Shown here: positions 45,013-55,912 of the stretch, piece by piece
How the letters are laid out: each line of letters opens with the position of its first letter
Position numbering within the stretch: position 1 is the first letter of the stretch
Assembly (NCBI RefSeq): GCF_051106095.1
Contig: NC_135785.1
Span: 183,276,045 to 183,340,044 of the forward strand
Origin: Pogona vitticeps
Taxonomy: Eukaryota; Chordata; Lepidosauria; Squamata; Agamidae
Length of the DNA: 64,000 nt
Direction: 5' to 3'
Translations under genes and position numbers: made by a program
The notes under the pieces: generated by a model
The model's input: only the letters and a program-made list of their open reading frames with translations
Databases searched by the model: none
Told to the model about the DNA's origin: nothing

Positions 45013-47400
45013 AACATGCTACTGAGGAATAGCAGAGGACAAGTACAAGTAGCTCCAGAGCTAATGAAGTGGTTGGGCGAAAGCCGAAAGGACGCTCAGC
45101 TGCGGACGCACCTGGAAGTGAAAGGAAAGTCCGATTTTGCAAAGAAAAATACTGCATAGGAACCTGGAATGCAAGACCAATGAACCTTAGTAAATTGTAT
45201 GTGGTCAAACAGGAGATGGCAAGAATAAACATTGACATCCTGGGCGTCAGTGAACTAAAATGAATGGAAATGGGCGAATTCGATCCAGATGATTATCACA
45301 TCTACTATTGTGGGGAACAATCCCATAGAAGAAATGGAGTAGCCCTGATAGTCAACAAAAGAGTGGGAAAAACTGTACTGGGATACAATCTCAAAAATGA
45401 TGGAATGATTTCAATACGAATCAAAGGCAGACCTTTCAACATCACAGTAATCCAAGTTTATGAACCAGCCACTGATGCTGAAGAGGCTGAAATTGACCAA
45501 TTCTATGAAGACTTACAACACCTTCTAGAACTGACACCAAAGAAAGATGTTCTTCTCATTCTAGGGGACTGGAATGCTAAAGTAGGGAGTCAAGAGATAA
45601 AAAGAACAACAGGTGAGTTTGGCCTTAGAGTTCAAAAGGAAGCAGGGCAAAGGCTAATAGAGTTTTGTCAAGAGAACAAGCTGGTCATCACAAACAGTCT
45701 TTTCCAACAACATAAGAGGCGACTCTATACATGGAAATCACTGGATGGGCAATACCGAAATCAGATTGATTATGTGGAGCCTGTTCTGCTGGCACATAAG
45801 CCATAAGTTGCCAGATCGTTACTCCCCGCCCCCCGCACAGGCAAACTGAGAAGGTGGCATCAGCCGCGGTGCTGGTGCTTTGGCAGGTGGATCCAGAGCA
45901 GCTGGTGCTGGCAGTGGATCCAGAGTGGGGTCTGGAGGCACCTCCATGCCGTGCTTTCCAGTTGAACTATTTACAATCTTAAAAGATGATGCTGTTAAGG
46001 TGCTACACTCAATATGCCAGCAAGTTTGGAAAACTCAACAGTGGTCAGAGGATTGGAAAAGATCAGTCTAACTTCCCAATACCAAAGAAGGGCAGTGCTA
46101 AAGAATGCTCCAACTACCATACAATTGCACTAATTTCACACGCTAGCAATGTTATGCACAAAATCCTACAAGGCAGGCTTCAGCAGTATATGGACCAAAA
46201 ATTCCGAGAAGTACAAGCTGGGCGGAGGAACTAGAGACCTAATTGCTAACATGCGCTGGGTTATGGAGAAAGCAGAGAGTTCCAGAAAAACATCTACTTC
46301 TGCTTCCTTGACTATGCAAAAGCCTTTGACTGTGTCGATCACAACAAACTATGGCAAGTTCTTAAAGGAATGGGAGTGCCTGACCACCTTATCTGTCTCC
46401 TGAGTAATCTATTGGTGGGAGAGGAAGCAACAGTTAAAACTGGATATGGAAGAACTGATTAGTTGAAAATTGGGAAAGGAGTACGACAAGACTGTATAAT
46501 GTCCCCCAGCTTATTTAACTTATATGCAGAATACATCATGTGGAAGGCTGGACTGGAGGAATCCCAAGTCAGAAGTAAGATTGCCAGAAGAAATATCAAC
46601 AACCTCCGATATGCAGATGATACTACTCTGATGGCAGAAAGTGAGGAGGAATAAAAGAACCTCTTAATGAGGGTGAAAGAGGAGAGCACAAAAAAAAAAA
46701 AAAAAAAAAACGGTGTGAAGCCCAACATAAAAAACCAAGATCATGGCCACTGATCCCATCACCTTCTGGCAAATAGAAGGGGAATACATGGAAGCAGTGA
46801 CAGATTTTACTTTTTTGGGCTCCATGATCACTGCAGATGGTGACAGCAGCCACAAAATTAAAATATACTTGCTTTCAGGGAGGAAAGTGACAACAAACCT
46901 AGACAGCATCTTAAAAAGCAGAGACATCACCTTGCCAACAAAAGTCCAAATAGTTAAAGCTATGGTTTTTCCAGTAGTGATGTATGGAAGTGAAAGCTGG
47001 ACCATAAAGAAAGCTGACTACTGAAGAATTGGTGCTTTTGAATTGTGGTGCTGGAGGAGACTCTTGAGAGTCCCCTGGACTGCAAGGAGATCAAACCTAT
47101 CTGTACTGAAGGAAATCAACCCTGAGTGCTTACTGGAAGGACAGATCCTGAAGCTGAGGCTCCAATACTTGGCCAACTCATGAGAAGAGAAGACTCCCTG
47201 GAAAAGACCCTGATGTTGGGAAAATGTGAAGGGAAGAGGAGAAGGGGACAACAGATGACAAGATTGTTGGACAGTCTCATTGAAGCGACCAACATGAATT
47301 TGACCCAACTCCGGGAGGCAGTGGAAGACAGGAGGGCCTGGCATGCTCTGGTCCATGGGGTCACAAAGAGTTGAACACGACTTAATGACTAAAGAGCAAA
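45013..47400 (+). mobile_element. BovB LINE, 2.4 kb, endonuclease and RT, internal replacement
   Basis: The 5' region GGAATAGCAGAGGACAAGTA is typical of BovB. The endonuclease reads YCIGTWNARPMNLSKLYVVK and DILGVSELK, then a stop where Trp is expected (TGA at 45261-45263), and GRPFNITVIQVYEPATDAEE, LLILGDWNAKVGSQ and NQIDYVEP. At about 45804-45958 the expected linker and RT start are replaced by unrelated GC-rich DNA. RT resumes at AVKVLHSICQQVWKTQQW, then VRQDCIMSPSLFNLYAEYIM, NINNLRYADDTTLMAESEEE, an A20 run at 46690-46709, and SESWTIKKADY. It ends CCATGGGGTCACAAAGAGTT with ACTTAATGACTAAA. A full BovB is about 3.2 kb, so roughly 0.8 kb is missing. Multiple frame changes and stops occur in the RT half. 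Confidence 0.93.
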
Positions 47401-50165
47401 CATACCCTGGACACTGGGGCACTCCATAGATTCAGACTTGTCCAAGAAGACAAAAATCACAATTAGGTTTGTATTTATGAAGGGTAGAACTAATTTAATG
47501 TATAGATGTGTATTGTATAGCCTTACACTGTAAAAAAGGAGAACATGGCCAAGATAACTGAACTACAAATCTGAAGGTTACTCATTCAATTCTTATCTAA
47601 GCTATTAAGTTACCAGACAAACGTCTATTCAAACATTTATCCATCTCCTAAGAGAATATGTTAATACTCACAAACTGGAACCATTCAAAGTGGGAGCACT
47701 TTACAAATGTTAACTAGTAAGTAGCTGAATGCATATACTGTAATAGCTGTGCCAATACTAATAGGTTTCAGAATACATGTGACTGATAAGCAAGGACCAG
47801 GCTCTCCTTGTTTTGGAGAATCCTGAGAATTGTGGTCTCGCTCACTATCAGGCTCTATAGATGACACCTCCTGAGTAGCTACTACTCCCAGGAAGCAGCA
47901 CAGCAGGTTTCCTTTTTGATACTGGCAGTGTTGGAGGTAAATAACTTGAAAGCTCTTCTTAGTGGGGGCAAATCTAGAGGTCTGCCAATTTGTGTTTGTA
48001 GGCTGCTGATTCCTAATTCTGCATGAGAAATTCTTGGAGACATTGCTCTTGGGTCGTTACCCAAAAGAGATCACCTTTCTTTGTAGACCTGCCTGTAACA
48101 GTGCATAGACAGCAAGGAAGCCATGGGAATGAGGTACAACAAAACTCAGTAGCCATGCAAAGCAGGGTAAATACTACTAGTACTATAATAAAATGTTTGT
48201 ATTTGAGGTGCCATGGACTCATCTTTGTCACTAATTATTTTAAAAAAAGCTTATCTATGTATGTCAAGGAAATCATGCTTTGTTCTTCCACCTTGATTTC
48301 TGCAGTTTGATCTGTCTTTTCCCTGCATTCCTCTTCCTCCGCTGCAATTGAGTAAAAGTTGGTAGCAAAAACCGAAAGCCATTAAATGAGAATTGTATCA
48401 GAGCCTTTGTGCATGACAAAAATGATATTTATTTATTTATCTGCACCAGCAAAATATATAGCTGCTTTAAATGGTTCTCCTCTCCCTATTTTCCCCTGAA
48501 AACAACACTGCAAGTAGGTTTGGCTGAGTGGTACTGACTGGTCTAAGGAGACTGAATAATATTAGTTGCTAAGCAACATTTTGAAGTTGGGTCTCTCTAT
48601 TCCACATCTAGCTTTCTAACCATTACACTCTACTGTCCTTTTCATATTTGTAATTATTAATCATGGTAGAAAAACAAACTAAACATGTATATACTCGATT
48701 TCCACATGTTGCATATTTGCATAATACGCCAATAAAGTTATCAAATTTACATAGTATGCAAAAATATTCTTTCCAGCTTTGGAGAACTGGAAATAGCAAC
48801 CCCATGACAGGTCAAAAAATGCACACTCGCACCAGCCCTCCCACAGTTTTCTCTCCTTACTCAAAATTCTGCAGAAACAACACAGATAAACACTTTCATG
48901 ACAGTCCAGTGATCTCTGGTGCTCTCTGTGAATGGGTAGGAATGGGTGTCCAGACTCATATACAAAAATTAAATATTCTCCGTCTCCAGCACAGCTAAAA
49001 AAGGAATCCAGAATCTTGCTTCCACCCTGTGACTAAGGCTGGAACATATTTTACAGTCTACACAAAACTAATCCTGAAAACAGCCTTGCCATGGGAACCA
49101 TTTCCTGACAAGGCTGTTCTCATATCTTGTTGCTCCTGCCTAATGTTGCTCAGGGGCCATGGAGGCTTGCCATGTGATGGTAAAGACATGTTTCTAAAGG
49201 CAGCCCATTTTTCTAATTGTTATGGACTGGGGAGGGATTCTGTGCCATAGTGGGGGCACTCCTACAGCAACACCATGTTTGTTATAATGAGTGTTCCACC
49301 CTGTCCCCCAGGATTCCATAGCTGAGTGTGATCAAATTTTCATGGAGTTAGACTTACACAACAGAGCTAAAATTACACAGCTGAAACATGCTTTCATACT
49401 CCACAGGCTCTTCAAAAAAATTATGCCAGTCCAACCCACTGGCTGAAATAGCTCTCTGTTCAACAACAGTGTGTGATTCTGGCCCCATCACAGTCTCTCA
49501 CTTACCTTAGGGTACAGGTATACTTAGTGTCAGGGAGCAAGCTGACATAATGGGGGCCACTTCAGAATGTCAGGCTAGATTAGAGTGATCTAACCACGCC
49601 CAATGGTTCACATGGAAATCATTCCTGCCAATATGACAAAGTGGCTTAATCAGTGAGCCACTTTAGGATATTGACAAATTAAGTTTTTCAAACTGAGACT
49701 TTGGACAACGAGATGTGAGGCTCATTTGCCTGAAAGAAAGGCAGAGACAGAAGCTCCGAACAAAAGCAAAGTCAGAGTCCCAAGGTCTCTTGATAACTAA
49801 TTGGAAAGGAATTTAGGAAAGATATTTAGTTGGTGGGTGAGAGACGGAGAGAGAGAGAGAGAGAGAGAGAGAAGTGTTCTGACAAACCTCATTTATATTG
49901 TGGATTGAGGTAATCCACTGGTGGCAGAGGAAAATGTGATGTGAGCCTTTGTGAGGGCAAAACACACAGGTGCCACAATGGTGAATGCTACAGTGGGAGA
50001 CAAACATTCATGTTTCTAGACAGCAAGTGCTAAGTTGCATCCTCAAGGCTAGGCCAATTCCAAAAAGAGCAGGTATCAACATTCATGAGTCAAGCCAAAA
50101 AGTTTGCTTCAAATAATGTGCCACTTTTGAAGTGCAGGGAGCAGGCAGAAACACACTGTCAGTCA
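47401..50165. other. Low-copy sequence with (GA)n
   Basis: No gene recognised. A (GA)n array lies at 49847-49872. Short TTTA runs are at about 48430. Confidence 0.4.
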
Positions 50166-50173
50166 ATCTAGGT

Positions 50174-50893
50174 CATGGATCAGGGAACTTTTTTTATCTT
50201 TTACCCCCTAAAAATGTTATATATGCCCACATTACCCCCTTGATTTGAAAAGAAGGATCTCAGGTCATGCGCAGCCAGTTGAGCATCAGCGAGCGGCTCC
50301 TGGGCAGCCGTTGAAGAGCAGCAGGTGGCTCGCCTGCCAGGGTCACCCAATGCTGCCTCCCGCACCAGCACTGTCTCTGGCAGCTGCTCACTGGGGCAGT
50401 CACATTGGGCCTCGGCGTCAGGGCTCCGGGGGCTTCGCTGTTGAAACGCCGTGACTGCTGCCACACAGAGGGCGAGAGGCTCTGCCAGGCCCGACTGGCC
50501 AGCATGGAGGCACTGCTGAAGAAAGCTGCATGGCCGGGCTGAGCCTGGCCCAGGCAGCCATCATAGCCACGTTCACCCACCTCTGCCACGGTCCACCTCT
50601 CCAGGTACTGGAAGGAGAGGCTCCTCCTAGCTTGGGTGCTCCGGCCACTCGCCCCGGCCTCACCCTCTGCCATGGCTGGCCCCGCTGCCGCCTCGGCTGC
50701 TGTACGCCGCCAACCAGGGCCCATCGCCAGCCTCCATCTGCTGTGGCAGGAAGGGGGCAATCAGGCAGCCAGGGACCCCCTCTGTGCAGAAGAGGAGGAG
50801 GAGGGGGGAGGGGTTAGGGTCGTGTCCTCATTACCCCCAGGATTTTCATTTTTATCCCATTTGGGGTATTTTACCCCTGTTCCCTGACCACTG
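50174..50893. mobile_element. hAT-like non-autonomous element with GC-rich core, 720 bp
   Basis: Left end CATGGATCAGGGAACTTTTT and reversed right end CAGTGGTCAGGGAACAGGGG. A perfect 8-bp target duplication ATCTAGGT lies at 50166-50173 and 50894-50901. Subterminal motifs TTACCCCC and ATTACCCCC occur in both halves. The core, about 50255-50820, is GC-rich and CpG-rich and keeps several overlapping ORFs of 70-166 codons on both strands. No transposase is present, and the core has no similarity I recognise to a host gene. High GC by itself makes ORFs long, so these are not annotated as genes. Confidence 0.85.
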
Positions 50894-50901
50894 ATCTAGG
50901 T

Positions 50902-52954
50902 CATAAATCCTTCTGAGAAGTCTTGGTAAGGCAGTGATGAGCACGAGCAAGGAGAATTTTAATAATCAGGTCACCAAGATAATGCAATTTCCAACAAGTT
51001 CTTGTTGGCAACAAATACATCTCTGCTTGAATTTTCAGGTATGTGTATGCCAGCTAGCTCCATTCAGGTTGGGAGATTCAAGTAGGGACTCATTAGCTGT
51101 CGGGGAAAAGCCATTGGAAAGTATTCTGTTTGCCTCCTGCAAACAAAACTAACCAACAGGATTTGGTCAGTATGTCACTGATACGTGGGAAAAAATCAGT
51201 CAACAGTGACTCTATAGCTTTCAAAATCCAGTGGAATGGTAATAATACTTGCCCTTTGCCTCCAACACTCTTGGATCCTGTGTTTAAAATGAGGAGTAAC
51301 TGAATATTTATTTCTCAATGCATTATCTAGAGTGGCTCATAGGAAATCTGTGATGTTAACATTCTGTTACACCCATTTTCTCAGTTTGGGTTATAAAATA
51401 AGTAAAGCTGCTGCTTCCAGGCATGTAGGGGTGGAGAAGAGTACTGCTTCCTAGGAGTAAATATGAGGGAAGACTCAACTAAGAATGATGTGGGAGTAAA
51501 TGCTAATTTCTAAACAGCCCTTACTCTTTTATTAGCTTCTCCCTGAAGCCATGCTTTTAAAGGAGCATTATCATGCATTATTCAGTGCCCTATTCAGCTC
51601 ACAATGAATTTTGTGGTACACTTTCCCCCAGAATTAGAGCATCATCAGGAGGAAATGAGAGGGCAAAATGTTAGGAGAGAGGTTAGTCATTCTGAATAAC
51701 AAGGAGATGATACAAGCTTTTGTCCCACAGTTAATGTTACTGAATATAAAAATAAATCACAGTAATTAAGAACAGCTATATTTGGACAACACTTGTGTCC
51801 AAATATTGCTGTTCTTAAGCTGTTTGTCTAGGTTGGGATGGTCTGTATCATTAAATGTTTCATAGATTTAATGCTTCATTGTATGTGGCTGTTAAATTCA
51901 GATTGTTGTGTGAGCTGGAAAGATTAAGAGCTTGTCAACATGCAAACTAATTCTCACATTTAGATAGTGATGTCAATTACATAAGATGACAGAACCCAGG
52001 AACTGAAGGATTATGTACAAACGGCAAACCAATTAAAGATATTTGATTGTGACTTCTTTTAAGACAATTCCTGTAGTATTCTAGACAAGACATTGAATTG
52101 GTATGTTTTTCATCTTTCCTTCATCGCTCTTGGGATCTTCTGAAATTTTAGAATCCATCTCTGCCAATGAATGCTTCGGTAGTATATCTAGAAAGAACAA
52201 GAGCTGGCACTAGGAAAGAGAAGTTTGCTATATATCACAAAAGAATATAGTCAATTATTACTTGAACAATAGTGTGCTTTGTATAAGTGTTATCTAGCTA
52301 TTCTGTTGTCTAGAATTTTTAGCCTTGTGCAGCACAATCCTAAGGACATTTGCTTAGAAATAAATTCAACTGAATTCATGGGGTTTGCACAGGATTGCAG
52401 AGTTTCACTGAACTCTGTAGTGGCTCATTGAGTTATTTAACTGCTTTACTTATTCATTTCTTTAATTTCTTGGGGATTGTGCCCTATTGAATTCAGAGAA
52501 CACTTGGTGTAGACAGCCTTATCATTAGGCAGAATTCTCAGGCAGTGGACTTTGATCCACAAAAACTCACACAGAAACAAATTTGTTTGATTTTAGAGTA
52601 TCATACCCTTCTCCCTTCTCCCCTCCCCTTTTTGAAATCATGCTGAACTAGAATGGCCTCCTCTTCGGAAATGTGGAGTAAAATTTTAAATAAGCATCAG
52701 TAATATTGCAGTTGTAAACATGGTGATAAATTCTAATCAGAGCTTTTTATATTTTACAATCTGGCTACACCCTGCTTAACCACTTGGTTCACAAGCCAGT
52801 CATTAAATGCCTTAGGCCTTGTAAAAGGGAATGGCATTATCCCTTGTAACTCCTGAATTAACTTTTCTCGGTAGTTTCAGAAAAAGTGATGTAAGGGTCT
52901 TTCACAAAGCATTTCTTGCCCAACAACAGTCATGGGCAGCTCAGTTGATCAAAT
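50902..52954. other. Low-copy sequence with a 51-base hairpin
   Basis: No gene recognised. The hairpin at 51767-51817 is listed separately. A remnant of the repeat noted at 3196 is seen near 52330-52402 (GCACAATCCTAAGGACATTT). Confidence 0.4.
51767..51817. repeat. Near-perfect 22-bp inverted repeat
   Basis: TAAGAACAGCTATATTTGGA (plus CA) pairs with the downstream TGTCCAAATATTGCTGTTCT (plus TA) with one mismatch, around a 7-base loop ACACTTG. No target duplication or transposon ends are apparent. It is too short for a typical microRNA precursor. Confidence 0.9.
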
Positions 52955-53175
52955 GGGCAGGGGCAGAGCATGCCAGGCCCTCCTGTCTTCCACTGCCTCC
53001 CAGAGTTGGGTCAAATTCATGTTGGTAGCTTTGATGACACTGTCCAACTATCTCTTCTTCTGTTGTCCCATTCTCCTCTTGCCCGCACACTTTCCCAACA
53101 TCAAGGTCTTTTCAAGGAAGCCGCTTCTCATGAGATGGCCAAAGTATTGGAGCCTCAGCTTCAGGATCAGTGAGC
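52955..53175 (-). mobile_element. BovB LINE 3' fragment
   Basis: The plus strand shows GCATGCCAGGCCCTCCTGTC, TTCCACTGCCTCCCAGAGTT and TGGGTCAAATTCATGTTGGT, continuing to GGCCAAAGTATTGGAGCCTC. This is the reverse complement of BovB RT C-terminus. The terminal ATGGGGTCAC part is missing, so it is truncated at both ends. Confidence 0.9.
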
Positions 53176-53337
53176 ACAGGTGCCTTTATTTTCATCTGTG
53201 GAAGGGTTATGTTATGGTTACAGTAGCAGGCTTCCTACTGCACAGCTCCTGCATCATGTGTATGGTGCGAGAAAGATCTGGTGGGACATAATGAGATGGG
53301 TGGGGCAGACTAGTGGAATCCCTTTATTCCTCTAATG

Positions 53338-53461
53338 CAGTGGTTTTCAACCTGCGGTAACCCAAGTGTTCTTGGACTGCAACTCCCAGAAACCTAGACC
53401 AGTACAGTTCACACTGAAGGCGTGCAAGAAAAACTGGGTTACCCAAGGCTGGGAACCACTG
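53338..53461. mobile_element. hAT-type hairpin MITE
   Basis: Left end CAGTGGTTTTCAACCTGCGG and reversed right end CAGTGGTTCCCAGCCTTGGG. An 8-bp duplication CTCTAATG/CTCTAATA (53330-53337, 53462-53469) has one difference. It contains GGACTGCAACTCCCAGAA, shared with the hairpins at 22096 and 63830. Confidence 0.85.
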
Positions 53462-53485
53462 CTCTAATATGATAGTACAATAGTA

Positions 53486-54482
53486 CAATGGTGCCTTGAC
53501 TTATGAACACCCTGACCTATGAACATTTTGACTTACGAACAGCTCCGTTCACAAAATTTTGCTTTGACTTGCAAACAGAGCTTTGACCTACAAACAAAAA
53601 AGGCAGGGGAAAAGGTCGGGAAATTCAAACCGTTGGTGGCAAAGAGGCTGCTTCTTTGTAGCTATTTCACCCCAACGGTTTGGAAAAGGGATGCGGTGGC
53701 AGAGGGGGCGGCCCAGCATCGGGAGGCGTGAGCCCGGCCAGGAGGCCATTTGAATTTCCTGGGCTCCTGCCTCCTGGCTGCTATAATCCATTACTGCTTT
53801 TCTTAGCTCCTGATTGTTGAGAGGATTCAGAGCTAAGCTAGACGAGATGGAATGGCATTTTAAAAAAGTAGGGCTTTAACATTTATCCCCCACCCCACCT
53901 CTGGTCCCCTGGGAGGCAGAGCCTGTCCGGGGAGCGAGCAGCATGGACGGACCCCGTGTCGGAAGGCCGGAGGCCATTTGAATTTCCTGGGCTCCTGCCT
54001 CCCGGCATGGGGGTCTGTCCATGCTGCTTGCTTTCCGGCTGGGCTCCAGGAAGCAGAGCCCAGCTGGGAAGTGAGCAGCACAGACGGCCCCATGCCAGGA
54101 GCAAGAGCCCAGCTGGGAGGCAAAGACCCATCTCGGCCGGGCAGCGGCAGCTGGCGCCCGGGCTGGGCAGCTGTGGAGATAAGGTCCTTTTCCTTTTTAA
54201 AAAATTGTTTTGGGCAGGGTTTGGAGGGTGGGTTTGGACTGGGGGGGGTGTTATTTTCTGTGCTGTTGTTTTGTTTTAGGATTTGTGTTTGTTTGTTTGT
54301 TTGTTTTGCAGTCCCAGCGTGGGACTTGCTCTGTTTATTTTTTAGGTATGTTTTTGAAATGCTGGAATGGATTAATCCCGTTCCCATGCATTTCAATGGG
54401 AAATGGTGCTTTGACCTACGAACATTTTGATTTATGAACATCATTCCAATATGGATAAAGCTCATAAATCAAGGCACTACTG
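53486..54482. mobile_element. Tigger/mariner-like element with GC-rich core, 997 bp
   Basis: TA on both sides (53484-53485 and 54483-54484). The left end CAATGGTGCCTTGACTTATG and the reversed right end CAGTAGTGCCTTGATTTATG form the TIR, followed by repeated GACCTATGAACATTTTGACT-like phrases. The core (about 53680-54180) is GC-rich and carries the block GGAGGCCATTTGAATTTCCT plus GGGCTCCTGCCTCC twice, near 53732 and 53970. No transposase is present. A further (GTTT)n run is at 54288-54310. Confidence 0.85.
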
Positions 54483-54484
54483 TA

Positions 54485-54713
54485 CCTCAGTTTATGAAAT
54501 CCATGCATCCTCCAGGACATTACGTCATGCGAAAAATTTGTAAACCAGAATGCAGATTGCCGTAGCAACTGCAGAGGCATTACAAACCTCCAGGTGCAGG
54601 GAAACTTCCTTTGCAAACAGAAGGAAACCAGAAAAAAAACCCATAAACCAAGGTATTATTCTGAACGGATTTCTGTTCGTAAACTGGAAATTACATAAAC
54701 TGAGGTACTACTG
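54485..54713. mobile_element. Short Tigger-like MITE abutting the previous element
   Basis: The right end, reversed, reads CAGTAGTACCTCAGTTTATG with TA at 54714-54715. The left copy reads CCTCAGTTTATGAAATCC directly after the preceding element's right TA, so its first few bases are missing or shared. It has a 229-bp span with no coding content. Confidence 0.75.
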
Positions 54714-54904
54714 TAATTAAATAAAGAAAACATGACTGAAGAGAGCTATTATGGGCAGCTCCTGCATCATCACCTTCTAAAACCCTCTTTTAATTTGACC
54801 TGAATTCATCACACAGTTCTCAACATTCAATCTGTTTCCTGAACTGCGATCTGCTTCTTTTTTTATCAGTTTTGTTCATGGAATTTATTTACACAGAGTA
54901 CTTT

Positions 54905-55027
54905 TTGTTGTTGTTTAATTGTTAAGTCGTGTTCAACTCTTCGTGACCCCATGGACCAAAGCACACCAGCCTGCCTCCTGGAGTTGGGTCAGATTCAAGT
55001 TGGTAGCTTCGACGACACTGTCCAACC
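54905..55027 (-). mobile_element. BovB LINE, 3' terminal 120 bp
   Basis: TTGTTGTTTAATTGTTAAGT, CGTGTTCAACTCTTCGTGAC and CCCATGGACCAAAGCACACC are the reverse complement of the BovB 3' end. It stops at GACACTGTCCAACC. 5'-truncated. Confidence 0.92.
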
Positions 55028-55564
55028 GAGAAAAATGAGTTCATACATTATTTCACCAGGCCTTCTGCATGTGTATTTTTAAAAACTGAAGAGTCAGAAT
55101 GGTCCTATGGCAGAGCATCTTGGAGAAGACAAATACTCGTTTCTCACTCATTTTGCTCTCCACTCCCCCCAATGTTACAGCTTTCACATTAGCACTGAAA
55201 AATCTCATGCCCCTGTAACAGGAGCCTCAAGAGTAGGTAAATGCACCCCAATATGTGGGGTAAAAGCAGCCCATTGTGTCACCTTTTTGGTAATTCTTCC
55301 AGTGGCAGCTAGTCCCCCATTGCGCCTGGCGGAGTGGGAAGAAGCCAGTGATATGTAGAATTGGAGTGACAAGCAAAATAGGGCCAAAATTAGGTACTTG
55401 TTTCACACATACATACAAGCATACATGCACACACACAAACTAATTTGTATACACATAGAAAGGCAGGCAGGCAGGCATCCACACAGACACAATCTCAGTC
55501 TCAACCCATTCATGCACTTTGCAACCCTGCCATAGAATTAGAAATATTCTTGCCACCTGTTGTT

Positions 55565-55900
55565 TCCTTCTGTTTCTTGGTTTCAAAGCTGGGCTGCTGG
55601 TGGGAGCTGAGTGTGCCAGTGTGGGTGCTGCAGGAGGGGGCAAGAGCTGGAAGTGCAGCGGGGGGCCCTCCATGCCCTGGTGAGCCAAGTGTGAGGTAGG
55701 CAAGGAGGAGCCGGGGGGGGGGGGGAAGATGGGAGAAGAAGGGATGATGATGGAGGAGGATGCCTTGGGGCGCTTCTTTCGGAGATGGAGGGAAGAGGGG
55801 GGTGCTGTAGAAAGTGGTGGCGGCAAGAGTGGCAGGTCCATGGGTTTTGGGGATGCAATACTTGCCTTGTCCCGGGTTCTGGCAACCCATGCTACACCAC
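55565..55900. repeat. GC-rich stretch, possible right part of a TIR element
   Basis: The composition is much richer in G than neighbours, with a G14 run near 55709-55722. The right edge reads GGGTTCTGGCAACCCATGCT plus ACACCACTG, which reversed begins CAGTGGTGTAGCATGGGTTG, similar to common CAGTGGCGTAGC element ends. No matching left end was found, so the element, if real, is truncated. Confidence 0.35.
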
Positions 55901-55912
55901 TGTGGGGAACTA

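Noticed and set aside
50260-50817. 166-codon minus-strand ORF and others in the hAT core
   Set aside because: Same reasoning: many overlapping frames, no domain recognised, enclosed by transposon ends.
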